In this document: piece by piece, positions 39,556 through 47,932 of the stretch
Numbering within the stretch: position 1 is the stretch's first letter
How the letters are laid out: every line of letters starts with the position of its first letter
Position numbers and translations under genes: made by a program
Notes under the pieces: model-generated
Seen by the model: only the letters and a program-made list of their open reading frames with translations
Told to the model about the DNA's origin: nothing
Databases searched by the model: none
NCBI RefSeq assembly: GCF_014649955.1
Contig: NZ_BMUA01000028.1
Span: 1 to 64,000, forward strand
DNA from: Streptomyces violascens
GTDB lineage: Bacteria; Actinomycetota; Actinomycetes; Streptomycetales; Streptomycetaceae
Length of the DNA: 64,000 nucleotides
Reading direction: 5' to 3'

Positions 39556-40953
39556 GTGCGCACCCGACTTCTCCCGCTGCTCATCTTCCTGCTCGCGCTC
39601 GTCCTGGTCGCGTTCGGCTTCCCGCTCGCGCTGAGCGTGGCCCGCGCCCAGCAGCAGCGGGTGGTCGTCGACCGCATCGACGACACCGCGCGCTTCGCGG
39701 CCCTTGCCCAGTTCGTCACGGCCACCGACGGCAACGACACCAACAGCGCGGAACGGCTGACCACCCTGGAGGAGGAACTCACCCGCTATTCGACCCTGTA
39801 CGGGATCAAGGCGGGCGTCTTCTTCCGCAACGGCACCGCCATGGCCGGCGCCCCCACGGGCTGGACCGTGCCCGCCAAGGGCGAGGGGTACATGGCCTTC
39901 CACGAGGCCCTGGCAGGCCGCCGCAGCCACGATCCGGCCCAGGTGTGGCCGTGGCAGCGCGGCCGCCTGGTGGTGGCCTCACCGGTCGTGCGCGAGGGCG
40001 ACGTGATCGCGGTCGTGGTCACCGACTCGCCCACCGGGAGCATGCGTTCGGGCACCCTGCACGGCTGGCTCCTCATCGCGGCCGGCGAACTGGCGGCCAT
40101 GCTGCTCGCGGTCGGCGCCGCGTTCCGGCTGACCGGCTGGGTGCTCAGGCCCGTACGCGTCCTGGACGCCGTCACCCACGACATCGCGACCGGCCGCATG
40201 AACTCACGCGTCGCCGCCGCCGGCGGGCCCCCGGAACTCAGAAGGCTGGCCCACTCGTTCAACGAGATGGCCGACAACGTCGAAGAAGTGCTCGAGCAGC
40301 AGCGCGCCTTTGTCGCCGACGCCTCGCACCAGCTGCGCAACCCGCTGTCCGCCCTGCTGCTGCGCATCGAGCTCCTCGCGCTCGAACTCCCCGAGGGGAA
40401 CGAGGAGATCGCCTCGGTACGCACCGAGGGCAAGCGCCTCGCCCAGGTGCTCGACGACCTCCTGGGCCTGGCGCTGGCCGAGCATGCCGCCGCCGACCTC
40501 CAGCTCACCGACGTGGGGGCGCTCGTGGCGGAGCGGGTCGCCGCGTGGCGGCCGCTCGCCGAGGACAAGGGCGTACGGCTGATCGCGGACGGCTCGACCG
40601 CCGCCACCGGCTGGGCGGACCCGGTGGCGCTGTCCAGCGCGCTGGATGCCGTGATCGACAACGCGCTGAAGTTCACCCCCGAAGGCGAGGAGGTGCGGGT
40701 CACCGTCGCCACCGACGGCCCCCGGGCCACCGTGACGGTGACCGACCGGGGCCCGGGCCTCACCGACGAGGAACTGAGCCGCATCGGCGACCGCTTCTGG
40801 CGCGCGGGCCGCCACCAGAACATCAAGGGCTCCGGCCTCGGCCTCTCCATCTCCCGCGCCCTGCTCGCGGCCGGCGGCGGAACCATCGCCTACGCCCACC
40901 ACGCCCCGCACGGCCTGTGCGTCACTGTGACGGTGCCGCGCACGCAGCCTTGA
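39556..40953 (+). CDS. gluK: Sensor histidine kinase GluK
   Basis: A 465-residue membrane kinase. Two spans (about 5-27 and 167-192) enclose an extracellular sensor domain of about 140 residues. HAMP (about 193-245), HisKA with DASHQLRNPLSALL (phospho-His) and HATPase_c (DNALKFTPEG, DRGPGL, GSGLGLSIS) follow. The start is GTG 39556, 15 nt after the gluR stop. The partner is GluR; glutamate is the inferred signal. Confidence 0.9.
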   Translation: MRTRLLPLLIFLLALVLVAFGFPLALSVARAQQQRVVVDRIDDTARFAALAQFVTATDGNDTNSAERLTTLEEELTRYSTLYGIKAGVFFRNGTAMAGAPTGWTVPAKGEGYMAFHEALAGRRSHDPAQVWPWQRGRLVVASPVVREGDVIAVVVTDSPTGSMRSGTLHGWLLIAAGELAAMLLAVGAAFRLTGWVLRPVRVLDAVTHDIATGRMNSRVAAAGGPPELRRLAHSFNEMADNVEEVLEQQRAFVADASHQLRNPLSALLLRIELLALELPEGNEEIASVRTEGKRLAQVLDDLLGLALAEHAAADLQLTDVGALVAERVAAWRPLAEDKGVRLIADGSTAATGWADPVALSSALDAVIDNALKFTPEGEEVRVTVATDGPRATVTVTDRGPGLTDEELSRIGDRFWRAGRHQNIKGSGLGLSISRALLAAGGGTIAYAHHAPHGLCVTVTVPRTQP

Positions 40954-40961
40954 CCGACTCG

Positions 40962-41957
40962 TCAGGGTTTGACCGACCGGTAGTAGTCCCGTGCCCCGTC
41001 GTGCAACGGCAGCGGATCCGTGTAGATCGCCGTCCGCAGATCCACCAGCTGCGCCGCGTGCACCTCACGGCCGATGCGGTCGCGGCTGTTTATCACCGTG
41101 CGGGTGAAGCCCTCGGTCAGTGCCGCGTTCGTGCGGTCGGTGGTGACCAGCAGGTTCGCCACGGCGATCGTCGGCACCGGAACACCCCGCTGTGCCTTCG
41201 GATAGGCGTCGGCCGGCATGGTCGCCGCCCGGTAGTAGCCGGTGCTGCCGTCCGCCTTGTGCAGGGCCGACACCAGGTCGGCGAGCGGGACCAGGCGGAT
41301 CGGGTACGCCTCGGACAGCTTCAGGACGGCGTTGGTCGGCAGCCCTCCGGACCAGAAGAACGCGTCGATCTGCTTGTTCCGCAGCAGGTCGGGCATGGTG
41401 TCGATGCCCGCGGGGATGGGCGTGATGTCCTTCTGCGGGTTCAGCCCGGCGGCCGGCAGGAGCCGGTCGGCGAGCAGCCGGACGCCGGAACCGTCCTGCC
41501 CGACGGCGACGCGCTTGCCGCGCAGATCCGCGACCGAGCGCACGGGCGAGTCCTGGGGCACCACCAGCTGCACGTAGTCGTCGTACAGCCGCGCGCACCC
41601 GCGCAGTCGGCCCGCGCCGGGTCTGTTGTCCTTGCGGAACTTGTCGACGGAGTCCGCCGTGGCGATGGTGAAGTCGGAGATGCCGTCGGCCAGGCGCTGG
41701 AGGTTCTGCTGCGACCCCTGGCTGGTGCGGAGATTGACGTGGACGTCCGGGAGATCACTGGTCAGCGCCTGCTGGAGCAGCTCGCCGTAGCGCTGGTAGA
41801 CCCCGGTGCGTACGCCCGTACTGAAGTCGATGTTCCCCGCGGGCGACCGGCTGCCGAACGGCACCAGCCACCACAGGAGCAGCCCGACGGCCACGACGGC
41901 GGCCGCGGACCCTTGCAGGACGCGGCGGCGGCCGGGCCGGGACAGAGCGGGGAGCAT
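40962..41957 (-). CDS. TAXI family TRAP-type solute-binding protein
   Basis: A 331-residue extracellular binding protein of the TAXI (TRAP-associated extracytoplasmic immunogenic) family. An uncleaved or N-terminal anchor (VLQGSAAAVVAVGLLLWWLV) is followed by FSTGVRTGVYQRYGELL, LRGKRVAVGQDGSGVRLLA and DAFFWSGGLPTNAV. It ends 9 nt from the convergent gluK stop. No TRAP membrane subunits (DctM/DctQ) are nearby, so it may act with the kinase as an extracellular ligand sensor. AGGA precedes ATG 41957. Confidence 0.85.
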   Translation of the reverse strand: MLPALSRPGRRRVLQGSAAAVVAVGLLLWWLVPFGSRSPAGNIDFSTGVRTGVYQRYGELLQQALTSDLPDVHVNLRTSQGSQQNLQRLADGISDFTIATADSVDKFRKDNRPGAGRLRGCARLYDDYVQLVVPQDSPVRSVADLRGKRVAVGQDGSGVRLLADRLLPAAGLNPQKDITPIPAGIDTMPDLLRNKQIDAFFWSGGLPTNAVLKLSEAYPIRLVPLADLVSALHKADGSTGYYRAATMPADAYPKAQRGVPVPTIAVANLLVTTDRTNAALTEGFTRTVINSRDRIGREVHAAQLVDLRTAIYTDPLPLHDGARDYYRSVKP

Positions 41958-42026
41958 GGCTGGATCCTGCCAGTTCATCGCCCGCGAGGACCAGGGGGTG
42001 GCGGGCCCCGTACCCTGGTGTACGAG

Positions 42027-43514
42027 ATGAGTGCGAAGACCTACGAGGTGCGCACCTACGGGTGCCAGATGAACGTCCACGACTCCGAGCGGCTGTCCGG
42101 CCTCCTTGAGGGGGCCGGTTATGTCCGCGCGCCCGAGGGCGCCGACGGTGATGCCGATGTCGTCGTCTTCAACACCTGCGCGGTGCGGGAGAACGCCGAC
42201 AACAAGCTGTACGGCAATCTCGGCAGGCTCGCCCCGATGAAGACGAAGCGGCCCGGCATGCAGATCGCCGTGGGTGGCTGCCTCGCCCAGAAGGACCGCG
42301 ACACCATCGTGCAGCGGGCCCCCTGGGTCGATGTCGTCTTCGGCACGCACAACATCGGCAAGCTGCCGGTGCTCCTGGAGCGTGCCCGCATCCAGGAGGA
42401 GGCGCAGGTCGAGATCGCCGAATCCCTGGAGGCGTTCCCGTCCACGCTGCCGACCCGCCGCGAGTCCGCGTACGCGGCCTGGGTGTCCATCTCGGTGGGC
42501 TGCAACAACACGTGCACCTTCTGCATCGTCCCGGCGCTGCGCGGCAAGGAGAAGGACCGCCGTCCCGGCGACATCCTGGCCGAGATCGAGGCGCTGGTCG
42601 GCGAGGGAGTCTCCGAGATCACGCTGCTCGGGCAGAACGTCAACGCCTACGGTTCGGACATCGGCGACCGCGAGGCCTTCAGCAAGCTGCTGCGGGCCTG
42701 CGGGAACATCGAGGGCCTGGAGCGGGTCCGCTTCACCTCGCCGCACCCCCGTGACTTCACGGACGACGTGATCGCCGCCATGGCCGAGACCCCGAACGTG
42801 ATGCCGCAGCTCCACATGCCGCTGCAGTCCGGCTCGGACACGGTGCTCAAGGCGATGCGCCGCTCGTACCGGCAGGAGCGTTTCCTCGGGATCATCGAGA
42901 AGGTGCGCGCCGCCATTCCGCACGCCGCCATCTCCACCGACATCATCGTGGGCTTCCCCGGCGAGACCGAGGAGGACTTCGAGCAGACCATGCACACGGT
43001 CCGCGAAGCCCGCTTCGCGAACGCGTTCACCTTCCAGTACTCCAAGCGCCCCGGAACTCCGGCGGCGACCATGGACGGACAGATCCCCAAGGATGTCGTT
43101 CAGGACCGCTACATGCGCCTGTCCGCCCTCCAGGAGGAGATCTCCTGGGAGGAGAACAAGAAGCAGGTCGGCCGTGTCCTGGAGGTCATGGTCGCCGAGG
43201 GCGAGGGCCGCAAGGACGGCTCCACCCAGCGCCTGTCCGGCCGCGCACCCGACAACCGCCTGGTCCACTTCACCAAGCCGGACCAGGACGTGCGTCCGGG
43301 CGATGTGGTGACGGTCGAGATCACCTACGCGGCCCCGCACCACCTGCTCGCCGAGGGCCCGACGACCTCGGTGCGCCGCACCCGCGCGGGCGACGCCTGG
43401 GAGAAGCGCAACGCGGCGCCCGCCGCCAAGCCGGCCGGCGTGATGCTCGGCCTGCCGTCGATCGGCGCCCCGGCACCGCTCCCGGAGCCCACGGGCGGCT
43501 GCTCGGTCCTCTGA
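42027..43514 (+). CDS. miaB: tRNA-2-methylthio-N6-dimethylallyladenosine synthase MiaB
   Basis: A 495-residue radical SAM methylthiotransferase that acts on i6A37 of tRNA. The UPF0004 domain has TYGCQMNVHDSERL, NTCAVRENAD and GGCLAQKD; the radical SAM cluster is C159, C163 and C166 (GCNNTCTFC); a TRAM domain follows (LEVMVAEGEG to VEITYAAPHH). The last about 45 residues are an extra tail. The ATG at 42027 is chosen; GTG 42018 is possible. TACCCT (42011-42016) may be the -10 box. The partner enzyme MiaA is encoded 3 kb downstream. Confidence 0.95.
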   Translation: MSAKTYEVRTYGCQMNVHDSERLSGLLEGAGYVRAPEGADGDADVVVFNTCAVRENADNKLYGNLGRLAPMKTKRPGMQIAVGGCLAQKDRDTIVQRAPWVDVVFGTHNIGKLPVLLERARIQEEAQVEIAESLEAFPSTLPTRRESAYAAWVSISVGCNNTCTFCIVPALRGKEKDRRPGDILAEIEALVGEGVSEITLLGQNVNAYGSDIGDREAFSKLLRACGNIEGLERVRFTSPHPRDFTDDVIAAMAETPNVMPQLHMPLQSGSDTVLKAMRRSYRQERFLGIIEKVRAAIPHAAISTDIIVGFPGETEEDFEQTMHTVREARFANAFTFQYSKRPGTPAATMDGQIPKDVVQDRYMRLSALQEEISWEENKKQVGRVLEVMVAEGEGRKDGSTQRLSGRAPDNRLVHFTKPDQDVRPGDVVTVEITYAAPHHLLAEGPTTSVRRTRAGDAWEKRNAAPAAKPAGVMLGLPSIGAPAPLPEPTGGCSVL

Positions 43515-43572
43515 GCCCGCGCGGTCCCTGTCGCCGAGTCCGGGCGGCAGGGCCGGGCCGCCGGAACGGGAC

Positions 43573-43585
43573 TAGGCTGCGGATC
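43573..43585 (+). promoter_or_regulatory. -10 element for leaderless LigB-like gene
   Basis: TAGGCT (43573-43578) ends 7 nt before ATG 43586; no ribosome site is present. Confidence 0.5.
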
Positions 43586-44287
43586 ATGCTCGTAGCCGCC
43601 GCTGTCTGCCCCTGCCCGCCCCTCCTGGTACCCGAGGTCGCCGCCGGCGCCGCGCCGGAACTGGACGCGGCACGCGACGCCTGTGCCGACGCCGTCGGCG
43701 TGCTCGCCGCGTCCCGGCCGGACCTCCTGGTCGTGGTCGGTTCGGCGGAGCACGGGGGAACCTTCCGGCAAGGGGCAGCCGGCTCGTTCGCCGGATACGG
43801 CGTGGACGTCTCCGTACGCCTCGGGCCGGGCGAACCCGGGGGACAGCAGCTCCCGTTGTCGCTCACGGTCGGCGCCTGGCTCCTGGAGCGGGCCGGCTGG
43901 GCGGACGCCCCCGTCGAGGGGCTCGCCGTCGCCGAGCAGCTGGAACCGGGGGCCTGCATCGGCACCGGAGAGGACCTCGCGGCCAGGGCCGCCCGGGTCG
44001 CTCTGCTCGTCATGGGCGACGGCAGCGCCTGCCGCACCCTCAAGGCGCCCGGTTACCTGGACGAGCGCGCCACGAGCTTCGACGAGGTCGCGTCCGCCGC
44101 TCTCGGCGCCGCCGACACCGCCACCCTGATGGGCCTGGACGACCGGCTGGCGTACGAGCTGAAGGTGGCCGGACGCGCGCCCTGGCAGGTGCTCGCCGGC
44201 GCGGGCAGCGACGCCGGTCTCGCCGGGCGGCTCCTCTACGAGGACGCGCCTTACGGAGTCGGCTACTTCGTCGGCGTCTGGTCCTGA
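43586..44287 (+). CDS. Class III extradiol dioxygenase B-subunit-like protein
   Basis: A 233-residue protein of the LigB superfamily (MEMO/extradiol dioxygenase fold). VAAAVCPCPPLLVPEVA at the N-terminus and LLVVVGSAEHGGTF match this group. The extradiol iron ligands are not all obvious; a Cys-Pro-Cys occupies part of the usual first motif. It is conserved beside miaB/miaA in streptomycetes as far as I recall, but no pathway genes are nearby, so a classical ring-cleaving role is doubtful. Leaderless start. Confidence 0.75.
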   Translation: MLVAAAVCPCPPLLVPEVAAGAAPELDAARDACADAVGVLAASRPDLLVVVGSAEHGGTFRQGAAGSFAGYGVDVSVRLGPGEPGGQQLPLSLTVGAWLLERAGWADAPVEGLAVAEQLEPGACIGTGEDLAARAARVALLVMGDGSACRTLKAPGYLDERATSFDEVASAALGAADTATLMGLDDRLAYELKVAGRAPWQVLAGAGSDAGLAGRLLYEDAPYGVGYFVGVWS

Positions 44288-44296
44288 AACCCGGGC

Positions 44297-44365
44297 TTCT
44301 CCCGAACTCCGGAGTTCTTCCGAAATCCGGAGTTCTCCTGAGACCCGGAGTTCAAAAACCCAGAG
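44297..44365. repeat. 18-nt tandem repeat (minisatellite)
   Basis: Three full 18-nt units start at 44297, 44315 and 44333, each TTCT(C/T)C(C/T)GA(A/G) followed by six bases ending GGAG; partial units flank them. The first junction makes a perfect palindrome, GAACTCCGGAGTTC (44304-44317). It lies in the convergent gap between the LigB-like and antitoxin genes. Confidence 0.8.
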
Positions 44366-44381
44366 TCCGAAAGAGGCACGG

Positions 44382-44418
44382 CGGAGGGCCGTGGAGCAGG
44401 CAGCCCCACGGCCCTCCG
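44382..44418. terminator. Bidirectional hairpin terminator
   Basis: A 13-bp perfect stem (44382-44394 with 44406-44418) and an 11-nt loop between two convergent genes. Confidence 0.7.
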
Positions 44419-44429
44419 GCGCGCGTGGT

Positions 44430-44672
44430 TCAGGAAGTGGACGCGGGCGGCGTGCCGCCACCGTCCTTGTGGGAGATGCGGTCCAGGGCTTCCTTGGCCT
44501 TTCCCGTACCCGACTGGATCTTGTCGCTGTACTTGCCCTTGGTCTTTTCGTCGACCAGCTTGGCGGCCTTGTCCAGGCCGTGGTCGATCTTGTCCCCGTG
44601 CTGCTGCGCGAGGTCCGAGACCTTGTCCTTGGCCGGGGCCAGCTTGGCTTTCAAAGTGTCCAGGAAACCCAT
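44430..44672 (-). CDS. MT0933-type antitoxin
   Basis: An 80-residue, Lys/Asp-rich, largely helical protein (GFLDTLKAKLAPAKDKVSDL, HGDKIDHGLDKAAKLVDE) of the MT0933/Rv0909 antitoxin family. No toxin-like gene lies next to it; the neighbour upstream is an acidic disordered protein. It may act as a stress protein rather than an antitoxin. Downstream of the 44978 gene by 21 nt, same strand. Confidence 0.8.
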   Translation of the reverse strand: MGFLDTLKAKLAPAKDKVSDLAQQHGDKIDHGLDKAAKLVDEKTKGKYSDKIQSGTGKAKEALDRISHKDGGGTPPASTS

Positions 44673-44693
44673 GGGGCACCTTCCCTCGGGTGA

Positions 44694-44978
44694 CTACTTG
44701 CGGGCGCCTTCGCCGGCCTCGCTGTCCGCCGCTTCCTCGGCCGACTGCTGCTTGGGGATCTCGACCCCCTCCGCGGCAGCGGACTCGGCGGGCTCCGCCG
44801 CCCCGGTCTCCTCGGCGGTCTCGGACACCTCGGAAGCCTCGGCGGCGGGGCAGTCCGCCGAAGTACCGGTGTCGCCCTCGGCCTCCGGCTCCGCCGTCGG
44901 CGTGGCAGCCTTCACTTCCTCGGTCGACTCCGCGACAGCCACATCGGCCTTACGGCGAAACCTTGAAAAAACGCCCAT
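44694..44978 (-). CDS. Small acidic low-complexity protein
   Basis: A 94-residue protein: a basic start (GVFSRFRRKADVAVAES) followed by a Glu/Ala/Thr-rich, probably disordered chain. I recognize no domain. Similar Streptomyces proteins are often labelled gliding motility protein, without functional support that I know of. ATG 44978 has GGAG 5 nt upstream. Likely first gene of a two-gene operon with the antitoxin. Confidence 0.65.
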   Translation of the reverse strand: MGVFSRFRRKADVAVAESTEEVKAATPTAEPEAEGDTGTSADCPAAEASEVSETAEETGAAEPAESAAAEGVEIPKQQSAEEAADSEAGEGARK

Positions 44979-45154
44979 ATCTACTCCATAGCGTACTCGT
45001 GTGGGCGAAATCCCGCGCCAGGCGGAGCGCCTCATTGCGTCGCCCGGCGGCACCGGTCAACAAACCGGCGCTCGGAACCTCGCAACAGGCAACGAACCCA
45101 GCCGCGCCCCGTCACGTAGCTCGTTCGAGGAGGGCCGAGGAGGTTTGCGAGACT

Positions 45155-46099
45155 GTGACCGTGAGAAGTGCAGCTCCCGCACCGCGGGTCATCGCCGTCG
45201 TCGGCCCGACAGCGGCCGGAAAGTCCGATCTGGGCGTCTTCCTCGCCCAGCAACTGGGCGGCGAGGTCGTCAACGCCGACTCCATGCAGCTCTACCGGGG
45301 GATGGACATCGGTACCGCCAAGCTGACGCTCCACGAGCGCGGCGGCATCCCGCACCACCTTCTGGACATCTGGGACGTGACGGAACCGGCCAACGTCGCC
45401 ACGTACCAAACGCTCGCCCGGGCCGAGATCGACCGGCTGCTCGCCGAGGGGCGCACCCCCGTCCTCGTCGGCGGATCGGGACTCTATGTGCGCGGAGCGA
45501 TCGACGTGCTCGACTTCCCGGGCACCGACCCCGAGGTGCGGGCCCGTCTGGAGGGCGAGCTGGAGGCACAGGGCCCCGGCGCCCTCCACGTCCGGCTGGC
45601 GGCCGCCGACCCCGAAGCGGCCCGCGTGATCCTGCCCAGCAACGGCCGCCGGATCGTCCGGGCCCTCGAAGTGATCGAGATCACCGGCCGGCCGTTCACG
45701 GCCAATCTGCCCACCCACGAGTCGGTGTACGACACCGTGCAGATCGGTGTCGACGTCGGCCGCCCCGAGCTCGACGAGCGGATCGCCGTGCGCGTCGACC
45801 GGATGTGGGAAGCGGGGCTGATCGACGAAGTGCGGGCCCTGGAGGAAAGCGGACTGCGTGAGGGGCGCACCGCCTCACGGGCGCTCGGCTACCAGCAGGT
45901 TCTCGCGGCGTTCGCCGGCGAGTGCACCGAGGACGAGGCGCGCGCCGAAACCGTGCGCGCCACCAAGCGCTTCGCGCGCCGCCAGGACTCCTGGTTTCGA
46001 CGCGACCCGCGCGTCCACTGGTTGAGCGGCGCCATGGAGCACCGTGCGGAACTCCCGCACCTGGCGCTGGCGTTGGTCGAACGAGCGGTTACAGCCTGA
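45155..46099 (+). CDS. miaA: tRNA dimethylallyltransferase MiaA
   Basis: A 314-residue enzyme that adds the dimethylallyl group to A37 of UNN-reading tRNAs; MiaB then methylthiolates it. P-loop GPTAAGKSDLG, then NADSMQLYRGMDIGTAK, HHLLDIWDV, VLVGGSGLYVRG and KRFARRQDSWFRRD are diagnostic. GTG 45155 is preferred over GTG 45161 because GAGGAGG (45137-45143) lies 11 nt upstream. Confidence 0.95.
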   Translation: MTVRSAAPAPRVIAVVGPTAAGKSDLGVFLAQQLGGEVVNADSMQLYRGMDIGTAKLTLHERGGIPHHLLDIWDVTEPANVATYQTLARAEIDRLLAEGRTPVLVGGSGLYVRGAIDVLDFPGTDPEVRARLEGELEAQGPGALHVRLAAADPEAARVILPSNGRRIVRALEVIEITGRPFTANLPTHESVYDTVQIGVDVGRPELDERIAVRVDRMWEAGLIDEVRALEESGLREGRTASRALGYQQVLAAFAGECTEDEARAETVRATKRFARRQDSWFRRDPRVHWLSGAMEHRAELPHLALALVERAVTA

Positions 46100-46200
46100 T
46101 CACGTGATGGCATCGGGACGCTCCGCCGGTCATTGCGGCACTCTTGCGCGTGCCATCATCAATCGTCGATCGACCAGTGGAGTCCGAGTTGGGAGGGCGC

Positions 46201-46785
46201 GTGGCGATGGAGGCCGGCCCTCGAGACAGAGAGCAAGGATCGCGGGACGACACCGCGCGCCAGGGCTCGACGGACCACGGTTCAGCGGCACCGAACAGCG
46301 CGCAAGCGGAATCCGCCGAAGGGGCGGACGGCACCGCGCGCGCAGCGGAGGCGACATCGTCCGCGCTGGGTTCCGCGGTGCTCGGCGCCTCGGGACTGAG
46401 CCCCGACGGGCCGGAGGACGGCTCCGTGGGAGCGGTCTCCGACGGTGGTGAGGTCGAGGTCGAACTGCGCCCCCAGCGCCGGTTGAGGATCTGGCAGCTC
46501 GCCCCGATCGTGATGCTCGCGGCGCTCGGCTCGCTCATGTTCGCCTTCCCCCTGGCCTTCGAGTTCGGCGACGGCGGACCGGTCGTGGCCATGCTCGGAT
46601 TGCTCATCAGCTGCTGCGCCGCGGGCTGGGGCATGATGGCCGCGCGCCGCGTCGGCCACACCTGGCCGGGGCTGCCCACCCGGGGCTCCAAGGAGCGCCC
46701 GGACTGGCGGGTCCTCGCCCTGTACGTGGGTGTCGCCGGTGTACTCGTCGCGCTCGCGGTCTGGCGCGTGGCCCGGCTCCGCTGA
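46201..46785 (+). CDS. Membrane protein, hypothetical
   Basis: A 194-residue protein I do not recognize. The first about 95 residues are polar, Ala/Glu/Ser-rich and probably disordered; three hydrophobic helices follow (LAPIVMLAALGSLMFAFPLA, VAMLGLLISCCAAGWGMM, LALYVGVAGVLVALAVW). GTG 46201 has GGGAGG (46191-46196) upstream; ATG 46207 is the alternative. It lies between miaA and dapF. Confidence 0.8.
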   Translation: MAMEAGPRDREQGSRDDTARQGSTDHGSAAPNSAQAESAEGADGTARAAEATSSALGSAVLGASGLSPDGPEDGSVGAVSDGGEVEVELRPQRRLRIWQLAPIVMLAALGSLMFAFPLAFEFGDGGPVVAMLGLLISCCAAGWGMMAARRVGHTWPGLPTRGSKERPDWRVLALYVGVAGVLVALAVWRVARLR

Positions 46786-46850
46786 GCCCGCCTCGGATCA
46801 GGAACCGCAGTTCAGGACCACCGTCCCGGCCCGCTGTCGGTGCGTCCCCG

Positions 46851-46862
46851 TACGATTGACGC
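46851..46862 (+). promoter_or_regulatory. -10 element for leaderless dapF
   Basis: TACGAT (46851-46856) ends 6 nt before GTG 46863, with no ribosome site between. Confidence 0.55.
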
Positions 46863-47726
46863 GTGAACACTTCGCCGATCGCCTTCCTCAAGGGCCACGG
46901 GACCGAGAACGACTTCGTGATCGTCCCCGACCCGGACAACGCCCTCGACCTGCCCGCGTCCGCCGTTGCCAGGCTCTGCGACCGCCGGGCCGGAATCGGC
47001 GGCGACGGCCTGCTCCACGTGGTGCGCAGTGCGGCCCACCCCGAGGCGAAGGCCATGGCCGGCGAAGCCGAATGGTTCATGGACTACCGCAACGGCGACG
47101 GCTCGATCGCCGAGATGTGCGGCAACGGAGTGCGCGTCTTCGCCGGCTACCTGGAGCGTGCGGGCCTCGTCGAGGAGGGCGACCTGGCCGTCGCCACCCG
47201 CGGCGGGATCAAGAAGGTGCACATCGCCAAGGGCGGTGAGATCACCGTCTCCATGGGGCGCGCCCTGCTCCCCGAGGCCGGAGTCACGGTCAGCGTGGAC
47301 GGCCGAAGCTGGCCCGCGCGCAACGTGAACATGGGCAACCCGCACGCGGTCGCGTTCGTTGCCGACCTGGAGCACGCGGGAGAGCTGCGCTCGGTGCCCC
47401 CGTTCAGCCCGGCGGAGGTCTACCCGGACGGTGTGAACATCGAGTTCGTCGTGGACCGCGGCCCCGCGCACGTCGCGATGCGGGTGCACGAGCGGGGCGC
47501 GGGCGAGACCCGCTCCTGCGGCACCGGCGCCTGCGCGGTCGCCGTCGCCGCCGCGCGCAGGGACGGGGTGGACCCGGCGGTCACCGGCACCCCGGCGACG
47601 TACACCGTCGACCTTCCCGGCGGCACCCTGGTCATCACCGAGTACCCGGACGGTGAGATCGAGATGACCGGGCCCGCGGTGATCGTCGCCGAGGGCGTCA
47701 TCGACCCCTCGCTGCTGACCGTCTGA
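46863..47726 (+). CDS. dapF: Diaminopimelate epimerase
   Basis: A 287-residue cofactor-free epimerase converting LL- to meso-diaminopimelate. Catalytic cysteines are Cys86 (EMCGNGVR) and Cys219 (RSCGTGACA). Streptomyces walls contain LL-diaminopimelate, so the meso form is needed mainly for lysine synthesis. The start is GTG, predicted leaderless. Confidence 0.95.
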   Translation: MNTSPIAFLKGHGTENDFVIVPDPDNALDLPASAVARLCDRRAGIGGDGLLHVVRSAAHPEAKAMAGEAEWFMDYRNGDGSIAEMCGNGVRVFAGYLERAGLVEEGDLAVATRGGIKKVHIAKGGEITVSMGRALLPEAGVTVSVDGRSWPARNVNMGNPHAVAFVADLEHAGELRSVPPFSPAEVYPDGVNIEFVVDRGPAHVAMRVHERGAGETRSCGTGACAVAVAAARRDGVDPAVTGTPATYTVDLPGGTLVITEYPDGEIEMTGPAVIVAEGVIDPSLLTV

Positions 47727-47932
47727 CCCGCCCTCCGCAGCGGTTGGCCGACCATGATCGGCCCGGTCGGGCTCGAAACAGCTGTGTCCTGAACCTTCGC
47801 TCGAATGGGTGATCCGTTTCACGCTGAGCGAGAGCGGGACTGCGCCACGTGGTGGGGTCGGTAGCATCAAGCACCGGTCCGGAGGGGCACGCCGGTCCCT
47901 CCACCACCGGTCGATGCTGCCGGAGGTGCCCC

